Below are positions 8,395 to 15,625 of a DNA stretch of 33,971 nt, piece by piece. Positions within the stretch are counted from its first letter, which is position 1; each line of letters begins with the position of its first letter. The notes beneath the pieces are model-generated. The model was given only the letters and a program-made list of their open reading frames with translations. It had not been told where the DNA came from and searched no databases. Location: NCBI GenBank assembly GCA_964473715.1, contig CAYYQC010000005.1:1-33971 (forward strand), in the 5' to 3' direction. A program made the translations under genes and the position numbers. This DNA comes from 2-12-FULL-41-16 sp964473715. GTDB taxonomy: Bacteria > Patescibacteriota > Patescibacteriia > Magasanikbacterales > UBA922.

Positions 8395-9534
8395 CTAAAG
8401 AGTATCTGAATTGATTTGGCGACGTACGACTGTTTCCTCCAATTCTCTAGGATCGGTTAAGAAAGTTCTTACTTCAACTCCACCTTTAAGGAAAGCTTTA
8501 CGAGCTGCACGCGGCATTAGAGTAAGTTCCTGAGCGTCTTCCAATTGAGCAATAAATTTGTCTTCGTAAGCCCTGATACTTTCAACGTGTTTTGTGTAAG
8601 CGCCCGAAGTACCTTTAAAGGCTTCTTTTGGTATATAAGATCCCCAGCGATTGAATCCATTAACTATTGAACCGAGGCGTTTTGCAAATTCTGGACCTTT
8701 TTCATCTGCTGGATTAAACATGTGAACCATTAAATGCTCAGGTCCTTCATCTGTCTCAGGATTTTTTTCTCCGGAAATTGTATCATAATCCAGGGGTGGG
8801 TGTACGTATTCAAGTTCGCGAAAATCAAAGTCATCTCCCTTTATATAAATTCTGTTCAGCCCCACTCGATTCCAAAAGTGTTCAGAAGTCCAAGTACATT
8901 CGCCAGCTACGCCGATAATTTTGCTGTTTTTATTTTTAGCGTCATTTAAAATGAATTCAAGTGCTTTAATATACGCCTCTCGAGCAAGACCATATTTTCT
9001 CATGTTTTCTTTTGTGACTGCATACCCTAATAAAAAAACATCTTCTCCGGTTGCTTGGTCATTTTGATCTCTTAAATCTGCAAGAAACCCGCTTAATGCC
9101 GAAACTACTTCACCACCTTCCTTAATAACAAAATATTGTGTATTTCTCAAGCATTCTACACCGTAACTCTTACCAACTGTGCAATCTTGAACGCTCTCAA
9201 AGGTTTGCATGTCTTCTGGTTTAAAAGTTTGTTCCATCAGCGTGTAGAGTGATTTAAGATTGGGATCTTCTGGTCCTTCTACCATCTCTACGGTAAAATT
9301 TTTAGTTTCTTTACCTTCAATAATCTGTAAGTGTTCTACTCCGTCTGCTGTTTTTACTCTTTTTATTTCAAAACCTTTAGCTTGATCTGAAGAACGATCT
9401 TTTAGTCGTCTCAAAATATCCCCGTCTTTGGGAGGTTCAAAACTTTTTAGCTCTGGTTTTTTGTAGATTTTAAAAGAAGAGTCTACTGAATCTACAATAT
9501 GCTCTAAAGGCACCGATTCCGTTTCTTTGGTCAT
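8395..9534 (-). CDS. GNAT-fold acetyltransferase-like protein, substrate unknown
   Basis: The product is 379 residues. The central part (about 150-230) resembles a GNAT N-acetyltransferase core: a beta strand EDVFLLGYAVTKEN leading into MRKYGLAREAYIKALEFIL. This looks like motif A (V-x-x-x-x-R-x-x-G-hydrophobic-A), the acetyl-CoA pyrophosphate-binding turn, although the second glycine of R-x-x-G-x-G/A is replaced by Ala. Downstream FWNRVGLNRIYIKGDDF fits the motif B region (F-x-x-x-G-hydrophobic). The N-terminal 90 and C-terminal 130 residues are charged and unassigned. It converges on the 6611-8386 gene with an 8-nt gap. The start ATG 9532-9534 lies 21 nt downstream of tRNA-Arg, so both could share the tRNA promoter. 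The codon choice looks less biased than its neighbours (visual impression only). Acetyltransferase activity is inferred. Confidence 0.65.
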   Translation of the reverse strand: MTKETESVPLEHIVDSVDSSFKIYKKPELKSFEPPKDGDILRRLKDRSSDQAKGFEIKRVKTADGVEHLQIIEGKETKNFTVEMVEGPEDPNLKSLYTLMEQTFKPEDMQTFESVQDCTVGKSYGVECLRNTQYFVIKEGGEVVSALSGFLADLRDQNDQATGEDVFLLGYAVTKENMRKYGLAREAYIKALEFILNDAKNKNSKIIGVAGECTWTSEHFWNRVGLNRIYIKGDDFDFRELEYVHPPLDYDTISGEKNPETDEGPEHLMVHMFNPADEKGPEFAKRLGSIVNGFNRWGSYIPKEAFKGTSGAYTKHVESIRAYEDKFIAQLEDAQELTLMPRAARKAFLKGGVEVRTFLTDPRELEETVVRRQINSDTL

Positions 9535-9555
9535 AAAGAAGGATTAGGTAAATAG

Positions 9556-9627
9556 TGCTCCCGCTAGGAATCGAACCTAGATCAACAGCTTCGAAGGCTG
9601 CTGTGCTATCCGTTGCACCACAGGAGC
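9556..9627 (-). tRNA. tRNA-Arg(TCG)
   Basis: On the minus strand the 72-nt cloverleaf starts GCTCCTG and ends CGGGAGC plus discriminator A (one G-T pair). The D stem is GTGC/GCAC, the anticodon loop CTTCGAA gives anticodon TCG, and the T loop is TTCGATT. It reads CGA-type Arg codons. CCA is not encoded, so a CCA-adding enzyme is required. Confidence 0.96.
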
Positions 9628-9638
9628 GTAGCCAATGC

Positions 9639-9667
9639 ATTCTATTAAAAAACAGCTCATTTGTAAA
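9639..9667 (-). promoter_or_regulatory. Promoter of tRNA-Arg, overlapping the upstream terminator
   Basis: On the minus strand TTTACA (9667-9662) and TAGAAT (9644-9639) are spaced by exactly 17 nt. Predicted start is near 9632, about 5 nt before the mature tRNA 5' end. The -35 lies in the loop of the tRNA-Lys terminator hairpin. Confidence 0.6.
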
Positions 9668-9676
9668 GCTGTTTTT
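9647..9676 (-). terminator. Terminator after tRNA-Lys (rpmF-nusB-rnc-tRNA-Lys operon)
   Basis: A perfect 10-bp stem AAAAACAGCT (9648-9657 with 9667-9676 in plus coordinates) around a 9-nt loop gives a T run on the minus strand. It begins 6 nt after the tRNA-Lys 3' end, and its symmetry would let it work in both directions. Confidence 0.85.
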
Positions 9677-9681
9677 CTACG

Positions 9682-9754
9682 TGGGCCGGCTGGGGATCGA
9701 ACCCAGGACCTTGGGATTAAGAGTCCCCTGCTCTACCAGCTGAGCTACCGGCCC
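9682..9754 (-). tRNA. tRNA-Lys(CTT)
   Basis: The 73-nt minus-strand cloverleaf has acceptor GGGCCGG/CCGGCCC with discriminator A, and D stem GCTC/GAGC. The anticodon loop CTCTTAA gives anticodon CTT, and the T arm is CTGGGTTCGATCCCCAG. The outermost anticodon-stem pair (27-43) is a G-A mismatch. CCA is not encoded. It follows the rnc stop by 12 nt, so it is probably processed from the rnc operon transcript. Confidence 0.95.
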
Positions 9755-9766
9755 GTATAAATTGTT

Positions 9767-10528
9767 TTAACCGATTGGATCGTTTTCTTTCCGCTCAATA
9801 ATGGCCACTTTTGGACCTTTCCAGGCTTTTAAGCGGAGAGCGGCTTCAGCTGCTTCTGTTTGCGCTTCTTGTTTACTTGTTCCCAAACCTTCAGCGACTT
9901 TTTCTTTGCCAAGATACACACCAACCACAAAATTCTTTTCATGATCAGGGCCTTCTTCTTTGAGTACACGATAGGTAGGTGTTACCCCAACAATTTCTTG
10001 TGCTGATTCTTGAAAACGAGATTTAGGATCCATCCATAAACCAAGTTCCAATACTTCAGGCAATTTGGAAATTACCCAACGTGTAATAAATTGTTTGGCC
10101 ATGTCCCAACCCTGGTCCAAATATACGGCCCCAATGACTGCTTCCAAAGCATTGGCCAAAATATAGCCACGGGCTTTGGTGTTAGCGTCTTTGGACTCGC
10201 CATGAGAAAGGAAAAGGTATGGTTCAAGACCAATGTCTTCGGCCACAATAGCACACATGTTGGCATTTACTAAAGCAGCTCGCCAGTTAGTAAGTTCACC
10301 TTCTGGATTCAGGTAGTTGTGGAACAAAAATTCAGTCACGACCAATTCTAGCACAGCATCGCCCAAAAATTCCAGTCTTTCATTGTGGGCAAGTGGAAAA
10401 GCGCGATTTTCATTTAAAAAAGACCGGTGTACCAAGGCCTGTACCAACATGTCAGGATTATTAAAAGTAATCCCAATTCTTTCTTCAAGGGCAGCAAATT
10501 TTTTTTCTGCGTAATCTGGTACTGGCAT
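9767..10528 (-). CDS. rnc: Ribonuclease III
   Basis: The 253-residue protein has the two-part RNase III layout. The catalytic domain carries the signature NERLEFLGDAVLELV near residue 45, with metal-binding Glu/Asp, and the second acidic pair in ANALEAVIGAVYLDQG. A C-terminal double-stranded-RNA-binding domain runs from about residue 160 (SRFQESAQEI) to EAQTEAAEAALRLK. It cuts dsRNA in rRNA precursors and structured mRNAs. I place the start at ATG 10528 (MPVPDYAEKKF), 1 nt after the nusB stop; a longer in-frame reading to 10597 would overlap the nusB 3' end. It is third in the rpmF-nusB-rnc-tRNA-Lys operon, so the enzyme is made from a transcript that also carries a tRNA. Confidence 0.97.
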   Translation of the reverse strand: MPVPDYAEKKFAALEERIGITFNNPDMLVQALVHRSFLNENRAFPLAHNERLEFLGDAVLELVVTEFLFHNYLNPEGELTNWRAALVNANMCAIVAEDIGLEPYLFLSHGESKDANTKARGYILANALEAVIGAVYLDQGWDMAKQFITRWVISKLPEVLELGLWMDPKSRFQESAQEIVGVTPTYRVLKEEGPDHEKNFVVGVYLGKEKVAEGLGTSKQEAQTEAAEAALRLKAWKGPKVAIIERKENDPIG

Positions 10529-10529
10529 A

Positions 10530-10988
10530 TTAGGCTTGGGTTTCTGTTTCAGATTGAGGTGCGGTTTTGGCAACCGGCATGGCATTGAACATGGCACCTA
10601 AAATTCCATTCACAAATTTACCAGATGAAGGACCGCCATATGATTTGGCTAATTCAATGGCTTCATTTATCGCAACTTTTGGTGGAATATTTTGCGTGAA
10701 TTTAAGTTCGTATACACCAAGACGAAGAATATTACGATCAACAATTGACATGTCATTTAAACGCCAGTTAGGCGCAAACGCAGTTAATTCAGCATCAATC
10801 TTTTCAACATTGTCTACAACACCAAGAACAGTGTCATTAACATACTCAGCAGTTTCTTCAATACCTGCACCAAATTCACTGGTAACTTGTTCAATAATCG
10901 CGGGCATGGCTGCGCTTGGTCTGCCTTTGAAATCCCATTGGTATAGGGATTGCATAATAACTGACCGTGCAACATGCCGTTTGGACAT
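10530..10988 (-). CDS. nusB: Transcription antitermination factor NusB
   Basis: The 152-residue all-helical protein matches NusB: N-terminal SKRHVARSVIMQSLYQWDF, central VDRNILRLGVYEL and AINEAIELAKSYGGPSSGKFVNGILG. It pairs with NusE (S10) on boxA RNA to support rRNA antitermination. The start is ATG 10988, giving the expected N-terminus and 1 nt spacing from rpmF; the open frame continues upstream to 11225 but that part would overlap rpmF and has no similarity to the family. The last 17 residues (PVAKTAPQSETETQA) form a polar tail. Confidence 0.96.
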   Translation of the reverse strand: MSKRHVARSVIMQSLYQWDFKGRPSAAMPAIIEQVTSEFGAGIEETAEYVNDTVLGVVDNVEKIDAELTAFAPNWRLNDMSIVDRNILRLGVYELKFTQNIPPKVAINEAIELAKSYGGPSSGKFVNGILGAMFNAMPVAKTAPQSETETQA

Positions 10989-10989
10989 A

Positions 10990-11271
10990 TTACTTAGTTT
11001 TGCGAGCAGCGCGTTTAGCTGAACTTTGGTATTTGGCAGTAGCGCGGTGTGCAGAAGTTTTGCGCTTAGTAGCTGGCTTAGCTTTTTTAGGAGCTTTGGT
11101 AACTGTCGAAGCTTTAATACTGCGACCACGGTATATACCGTTTTTAGCAGCGCGGTGAGGAAGGTGAGCATGTCCGTCTGCATCAACCTGAACCGTGATT
11201 GGTTTAAGGGCAAAGTGAGCAGCACGTTCGCGTTTAGAGCGATTGGTGCGTTGTTTTGATGGTAAACCCAT
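10990..11271 (-). CDS. rpmF: Ribosomal protein bL32, cysteine-free form with long basic tail
   Basis: The product is 93 residues against about 57-65 in most bacteria. The first 50 residues fit bL32: MGLPSKQRTNRSKRERAAHFAL, then DGHAHLPHRAAKNGIYRGRSI, where the final block corresponds to the usual PHRVC-x2-C-G-x-Y segment. All zinc-binding cysteines are missing (no Cys in the whole protein), so this is a zinc-independent form. From about residue 53 a Lys/Arg/Ala/Thr-rich extension follows, probably reaching into rRNA. It is the first gene of the operon behind the promoter at 11318-11346, with a 5' leader of about 40 nt. Confidence 0.88.
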   Translation of the reverse strand: MGLPSKQRTNRSKRERAAHFALKPITVQVDADGHAHLPHRAAKNGIYRGRSIKASTVTKAPKKAKPATKRKTSAHRATAKYQSSAKRAARKTK

Positions 11272-11317
11272 ACAAGTGCGTGAGAAATAAATAAAATTCC
11301 TAAGGGAAATTACCCAC

Positions 11318-11346
11318 AGTATATCTTAGGCTTAAGAAAAAATCAA
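11318..11346 (-). promoter_or_regulatory. Promoter of the rpmF-nusB-rnc-tRNA-Lys operon
   Basis: On the minus strand TTGATT (11346-11341) and TATACT (11323-11318) are separated by exactly 17 nt. Transcription would start near 11311, about 40 nt before the rpmF ATG. Confidence 0.72.
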
Positions 11347-11397
11347 GTCTTTTGTCCCTTGGGTAGCCTGGGTAGCGCAAAGTCTAATTTTGGGTTA

Positions 11398-11406
11398 TGC
11401 TATACC
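11398..11406 (+). promoter_or_regulatory. Possible extended -10 element for the femX-like operon
   Basis: TGC followed by TATACC lies 2 nt before the first ATG (11408). No good -35 is seen 17 nt upstream. If used, the start of RNA would fall at or just past the ATG pair at 11408/11411, so translation would be leaderless from 11411 or a promoter further upstream would be needed. Confidence 0.35.
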
Positions 11407-11407
11407 C

Positions 11408-12274
11408 ATGATGATAAGTTTTTTGCAGTCAGAGGAATGGGGTCATTTCCAAGAGCAAACTGGGGTAAAAACCAGGTTTTTGGCTTTGTCCCAAGGTAAA
11501 GTCCTAGTATTGGTTCACCAAACCCCGCTAGGTGGTTTTTGGTATATCCCACATGCTGACTTGTCCTTGGAAACTTGCAAGGAAATAAAGGCTTTGGCTA
11601 AGGCAGATAAAAAGGTCTTATTTATCCGGTTTGAATCATATGCGCCATTGCCGCAATTACCAGTGGGTGCGTATAAGGTTAAAAATCGTCAGCCAGCAGA
11701 AACAGTTCTTTTAGACCTTGGGAAACCGGTAGCTGATATTTTTGCGTCCATGCACCAAAAAACCAGATACAGTATTCGCCAAGCAGAAACTAAAAATTTA
11801 CGCGTATCATGGGAAAAAAATACAGAAGTTTTTCATGAATTAATGAAAGAAACTGCGGCTCGAGATAATTTTGCTCCACACCCGCGTGAATATTATGACA
11901 AAATGGTAAACTGTCCTTTAGTGGAACAAGTAACAGTATATTTAGAAAATAAAGCTTTGGCCTCAGCCATATTTGTAGGATTTGAAAAAACATATACATA
12001 TTTACATAGTGCTTCTAGTAGTGAACATCGTGATGCCATGGCTTCATATTTAATTCAATGGCAGGCAATTCAACACGCCAAAGAAAAAGGTTATGAAGTG
12101 TATGATTTCTGGGGAGTGGCTCCAGAAGGAGGTGAAAATCATTCTCTTTCAGGAGTAACGCGTTTTAAGATTCGTTTTGGTGGCACACGTTATACGTTTG
12201 GACAAGCTTTTGAAATTCCTGTACAAGTATTTAAATATAAAATATTTAATTTTTTAAAAAAGATTAAACTGTGA
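11408..12274 (+). CDS. FemAB-family aminoacyltransferase (peptidoglycan bridge formation)
   Basis: The 288-residue protein has the FemX/FemAB layout of two GNAT-like halves without the coiled-coil arm of FemA. Family features are the N-terminal FLQSEEWGHFQEQTG, the middle MHQKTRYSIRQAETKNL (a basic motif seen in FemABX members at the start of the second half), and the C-terminal YDFWGVAPEGGENHSLSGVTRFKIRFGG, which is diagnostic (W-G-x-P...G-hydrophobic-x-x-F-K-x-x-F-G). These enzymes add amino acids from aminoacyl-tRNA to the lipid II stem peptide. ATG 11408 (or 11411) is chosen over the in-frame TTG at 11390. It overlaps tsaC by 4 nt (GTGA). Substrate amino acid is not readable. Confidence 0.9.
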   Translation: MMISFLQSEEWGHFQEQTGVKTRFLALSQGKVLVLVHQTPLGGFWYIPHADLSLETCKEIKALAKADKKVLFIRFESYAPLPQLPVGAYKVKNRQPAETVLLDLGKPVADIFASMHQKTRYSIRQAETKNLRVSWEKNTEVFHELMKETAARDNFAPHPREYYDKMVNCPLVEQVTVYLENKALASAIFVGFEKTYTYLHSASSSEHRDAMASYLIQWQAIQHAKEKGYEVYDFWGVAPEGGENHSLSGVTRFKIRFGGTRYTFGQAFEIPVQVFKYKIFNFLKKIKL

Positions 12275-12876
12275 ATATTGTCGCTGATGTAATTAATGTA
12301 GCTGCGGCCGCAGAGGCGCTTCGCGAAGGCCAAACTGTTGCATATCCAACTGAAACCAGTTATGGATTTGGTTGTGATGCAACTAATCAGGAAGCAGTAA
12401 ATAAAATTTTTCAAATTAAAGGAAGAGAGGCAGGAAAACCAATGTTGGTGGTAGTGGCAGAACTAGAACAAATTAGACCATATATTGTTTGGGATGAGCG
12501 GCTAGAATTAATTAATAAAAAATATTGGCCTGGCCCACTAACCGTAATTGTACAAGCTTCATCTTCTACCGCTTTGGCTGATGGTGTAGTTAGTGCTGAT
12601 GGTTGGTTGGCTTTTAGAGTCACCAGTCATCCTATTGCTCGGGAATTGTCTGAATCATTGGGTAAACCACTAGTATCTACTTCTGCTAATGAGGCTGGTA
12701 AACCGCCAATGTATTCGGCACAGGAAATAATTAGGGTGTTTGAGGCAAAAAGCGCGCAACCTGATATACTCATTGACGTAGGTAATTTGCCAGAAGTTTT
12801 ACCATCAACCATTATTAAATTAGTACTTGGTAACATTGAAGTTGTTCGCCAAGGTGCTGTAACTGTAGAATTATGA
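12271..12876 (+). CDS. tsaC: L-threonylcarbamoyladenylate synthase (YrdC/TsaC)
   Basis: The 201-residue product covers one YrdC domain, so it is the short TsaC type and lacks the C-terminal Sua5 domain. Key motifs are VAYPTETSYGFGCDA, KIFQIKGREAGKPM (ATP/bicarbonate site K-x-R) and LVSTSANEAGKPP. It makes the threonylcarbamoyl-AMP used for the universal t6A37 tRNA modification. The start is GTG 12271 inside the femX stop (GTGA), and the stop overlaps the next start (ATGA at 12873), so translation is probably coupled on both sides. Confidence 0.96.
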   Translation: MNIVADVINVAAAAEALREGQTVAYPTETSYGFGCDATNQEAVNKIFQIKGREAGKPMLVVVAELEQIRPYIVWDERLELINKKYWPGPLTVIVQASSSTALADGVVSADGWLAFRVTSHPIARELSESLGKPLVSTSANEAGKPPMYSAQEIIRVFEAKSAQPDILIDVGNLPEVLPSTIIKLVLGNIEVVRQGAVTVEL

Positions 12877-13985
12877 ACTCTTGTCGTGCCTTTGGTTTAT
12901 TTGCGATTTTTTTAGCCATTGGTTTGGTAAGTATTGTTAAAGCTGAACCAAGTACAGCGCCTGAAGTTTTTACCTTTGCAGACGCAGAGCCAACTGTTCC
13001 TGTACGAGTTAAACCACCAAAACAAGCGGCCAAAGGAATTTATCTAACAGCATCTTCAGTGGCTAATTCTGCTAAAGTAGAAGCAATGATTAAATTGATT
13101 GATTCCACAGAATTAAATGCGGTCGTCATTGATACCAAAGATTATACGGGAAAAATTTTGTACGACACCAAAGTACCGTTGGCTGTGGAATTGAAAACCG
13201 CGAATCCGGTAATGAAAGATTTGCCAGGGATTATTAAAAAATTCCATGATAAGAATATTTATGTAATTGCGCGTCAAACCGTGTTTCAAGACCCCGCGCT
13301 GGCAAATGCTAAAACAAATTTAGCGATTAAATCTAAAAAAGGGGGATTGTGGCGCGATAATTTAGGTTTGGCTTGGTTAGACCCAACTAAGCGTGAAATT
13401 TGGGATTATAATGTGGCGATTGCTAAAGAGTCTATTGCTCTTGGTTTTGATGAAATCAATTTTGATTATGTGCGTTTTCCCACTGATGGCGATTTAAGTA
13501 CTGCGGTTTTTTCTTCCACCACTAAACATCGCTACGATAATATGGGTGCGTTTTATAAATATCTTTCTGATCAATTAATTAATGAACCAGCGTATATTTC
13601 CGTAGACTTTTTTGGCTTTGTCATGGAACGTCATGACGGTATGTCCATTGGTCAGCGTTTAGTAGATGCTAACCAAGTAATGGATTATATTTCTCCAATG
13701 ATGTACCCATCACATTATCCAAAAGGATATCTAAATTTTGATAATCCGGCTGAACATCCAGGCGCAGTGATTAATAATGGGATGAAACAAGGAAGTAAAT
13801 ATTTTAGTACATCTACAAGAGCCGAAGTACGGCCGTGGTTACAAGCTTTTCATATTGGCGCGCGTTATGATGCCAGTAAAATTCGAGCGCAAATTGATGC
13901 TGTGGAAAAATATCCAAATGGTGGATGGCTTTTGTGGAATGCAAGTAATAATTATTCGAGTGCTGGATTAAAGAAACAAAATTAA
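12873..13985 (+). CDS. Secreted DUF4015-type putative glycoside hydrolase
   Basis: The product is 370 residues. A signal peptide (MNSCRAFGLFAIFLAIG...VKA, cleavage after about 24) and a short linker precede a TIM-barrel-like domain (about 48-370) typical of the DUF4015/GHL family. Visible parts are KGIYLTASSVANSAKVEAM, LNAVVIDTKDYTGKILYD, IYVIARQTVFQDP, WLDPTKREIWDYNVAIAKES and the strand GFDEINFDYVRFPTDG. The last has Asp/Glu residues at a barrel-strand end where the catalytic acids of related families lie. A further block is VDFFGFVMERHD. The family is predicted to act on polysaccharide, but its substrate is unknown. It overlaps tsaC by 4 nt and precedes rsmA by 5 nt. Confidence 0.85.
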   Translation: MNSCRAFGLFAIFLAIGLVSIVKAEPSTAPEVFTFADAEPTVPVRVKPPKQAAKGIYLTASSVANSAKVEAMIKLIDSTELNAVVIDTKDYTGKILYDTKVPLAVELKTANPVMKDLPGIIKKFHDKNIYVIARQTVFQDPALANAKTNLAIKSKKGGLWRDNLGLAWLDPTKREIWDYNVAIAKESIALGFDEINFDYVRFPTDGDLSTAVFSSTTKHRYDNMGAFYKYLSDQLINEPAYISVDFFGFVMERHDGMSIGQRLVDANQVMDYISPMMYPSHYPKGYLNFDNPAEHPGAVINNGMKQGSKYFSTSTRAEVRPWLQAFHIGARYDASKIRAQIDAVEKYPNGGWLLWNASNNYSSAGLKKQN

Positions 13986-13990
13986 AACAC

Positions 13991-14857
13991 ATGAGTTACT
14001 CTGACCTTTTCAAACCATCGCATTTAAAACAGCTCTGTATTGACGCTGGATTTGAGCCAACCAAGCAGTATGGGCAAAATTATTTAATTTCAGACCGACC
14101 TATCAGGGAAATGATGGAAGCGGCGAATATTTCTCCTGGAGATACGGTAGTGGAAATTGGTCCAGGTTTTGGTGTGCTTACCATGGCTTTGGCAGAAAAT
14201 GCCAAAGAAGTAATCAGTTTTGAAATTGAACAACAGCTCAGAGATTATTGGCAGGGACAAAGTATTGAATACAAAAATGTTTCAATTGTCTGGGGTAATG
14301 CGCTCAAAGAATTGCCTGCCAAAGTAAAGGCTTTGAAAAAATATAAAATTGTGGCTAACTTGCCATATCAAATTACGGCCCGCGCCATTAGAACTTTTTT
14401 TGAATTAGATCCTTTGCCAGAGCAAATTGTAGTTATGGTTCAGCGCGAAGTGGCTGATCGCTTATGTGCTCCGCTTGGTGAAAAGACTAAATACACCAGT
14501 GTTTCTGATGCCAGCAGCCTCACCGTGCTCACGCATTATTTTGGTGACCCAAAATTTGTCACACCTGTACCGCGTGGTTCTTTTTGGCCAAGTCCAAAAG
14601 TGGATTCAGCCGTGGTTTCAATTAGTAATATAAAATCTCGACCAGAAGCTGATGCATTTATGCGCATGGTTCATGCGGCCTTTGCACATAAACGAAAAAA
14701 AATGGTGAACACAATTGCTACTCAGCTTTCTGTACCTTCTGAGACCGTGGCCAAGGCCATGGAAATGGCTAAAATTAATCCCAATGCACGCGCCGAATCA
14801 CTGATAATGCGTGAATGGGAAGAATTATTCGTAATTTTAGCGCCAGAGCTCAAATAA
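13991..14857 (+). CDS. rsmA: 16S rRNA (adenine1518/1519-N6)-dimethyltransferase RsmA/KsgA
   Basis: The 288-residue Rossmann methyltransferase has all KsgA landmarks: KQYGQNYLISDRPIREM at the N-terminus, SAM motif I VVEIGPGFGVLTMALAE, motif IV NLPYQITARAI and the C-terminal lobe with PVPRGSFWPSPKVDSAVV. The last matches P-x-x-F-x-P-x-P-x-V-x-S. It dimethylates two adjacent adenines in helix 45 of 16S rRNA late in 30S assembly. ATG 13991 lies 5 nt after the DUF4015 gene and it is last in this operon; no hairpin terminator is seen in the 78 nt downstream, so some read-through into the next operon is possible. Confidence 0.97.
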   Translation: MSYSDLFKPSHLKQLCIDAGFEPTKQYGQNYLISDRPIREMMEAANISPGDTVVEIGPGFGVLTMALAENAKEVISFEIEQQLRDYWQGQSIEYKNVSIVWGNALKELPAKVKALKKYKIVANLPYQITARAIRTFFELDPLPEQIVVMVQREVADRLCAPLGEKTKYTSVSDASSLTVLTHYFGDPKFVTPVPRGSFWPSPKVDSAVVSISNIKSRPEADAFMRMVHAAFAHKRKKMVNTIATQLSVPSETVAKAMEMAKINPNARAESLIMREWEELFVILAPELK

Positions 14858-14882
14858 TTATCCACTTTACCATCTCAAAGAT

Positions 14883-14911
14883 TTGGAGCTATTGGTTTTT
14901 CTTGCTATAAT
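14883..14911 (+). promoter_or_regulatory. Strong extended -10 promoter of the giant-protein operon
   Basis: TTGGAG (14883-14888) and consensus TATAAT (14906-14911) have a 17-nt spacer ending in TGC. RNA would start near 14918, about 18 nt before ATG 14936. Confidence 0.75.
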
Positions 14912-14935
14912 CCATGCATATTAATATTGTTGGCT

Positions 14936-15619
14936 ATGTCGCCAACCGCCATGCATTTATCAGGATTTAGTCGCGAGCAAAAGACAGGTTTTGTTTTTAT
15001 GCTCATTTTTGCGATTATGACGATTGGGCTTGGTGCATTACAACTTCGCAATACGGTGTATGGTCCGTTTGTTATTAAGCCAAGTGAAACACCTTCATTG
15101 TCACGAATAGTGGCCACTGATGAAGCACGATTAAAAAGTATTGATACTGATCATGATGGTTTAAATGATTTTGAGGAATTGAATCAATATACGACTAGTC
15201 CTTACTTGCCTGACACGGATTCAGATTCAATTAATGATAAAACAGAAATTGACCAAGGTACTGACCCTCTTTGTCCAGAAGGGGACCAATGTGCCACAAG
15301 CGCAGCGACTGGTGTGACCGTCACATCATCATTATCTTCAGCCCTGCTTGGTGATGGGTTTAATGCTATGGATGCATTAACTAACACGGTAAATCAAATT
15401 AATAGCTTGCCAACTACAGCTTCTAGTACTGCACCTACAAGTGGAACAGATGTTGAAAAGTTTGATTTAGAAGCTGCAATTAATGAACCAACCCAATTGC
15501 GCGCTTTAATTTTGAGTACTGGTAAAATTGATTCCAAAACATTAGAGGGCATTGATAATGCAACGTTGCAAAAAATGGCCCGGAACTTATTTATGAATGC
15601 TTCGAGCACTACTCCTTAA
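14936..15619 (+). CDS. Single-pass membrane protein with thrombospondin type 3-like Ca-binding repeats
   Basis: The product is 227 residues from ATG 14936 (TTG 14927 and 14930 and ATG 14951 are alternative starts). One hydrophobic helix at about 18-37 (GFVFMLIFAIMTIGLGALQL) anchors it. Residues about 70-112 hold two calcium-loop motifs: DTDHDGLNDFEEL, then DTDSDSINDKTEIDQGTDPL, the D-x-D-x-D-G-x-x-D-x-x-E pattern of thrombospondin type 3/bacterial EF-hand-like repeats. The second loop has Ser in place of the usual Gly. A cysteine pair follows (LCPEGDQC), then a Ser/Thr-rich stretch and a charged C-terminus. The giant gene starts 6 nt after the stop. Calcium binding and partnership with the giant are inferred. 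Confidence 0.82.
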   Translation: MSPTAMHLSGFSREQKTGFVFMLIFAIMTIGLGALQLRNTVYGPFVIKPSETPSLSRIVATDEARLKSIDTDHDGLNDFEELNQYTTSPYLPDTDSDSINDKTEIDQGTDPLCPEGDQCATSAATGVTVTSSLSSALLGDGFNAMDALTNTVNQINSLPTTASSTAPTSGTDVEKFDLEAAINEPTQLRALILSTGKIDSKTLEGIDNATLQKMARNLFMNASSTTP

Positions 15620-15625
15620 TTGTTT

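Noticed and set aside
9555..9743. Plus-strand frame with LGIEPR-type residues twice
   Set aside because: It is the antisense of tRNA-Arg and tRNA-Lys; this peptide phrase is a well-known false translation of tRNA T arms.
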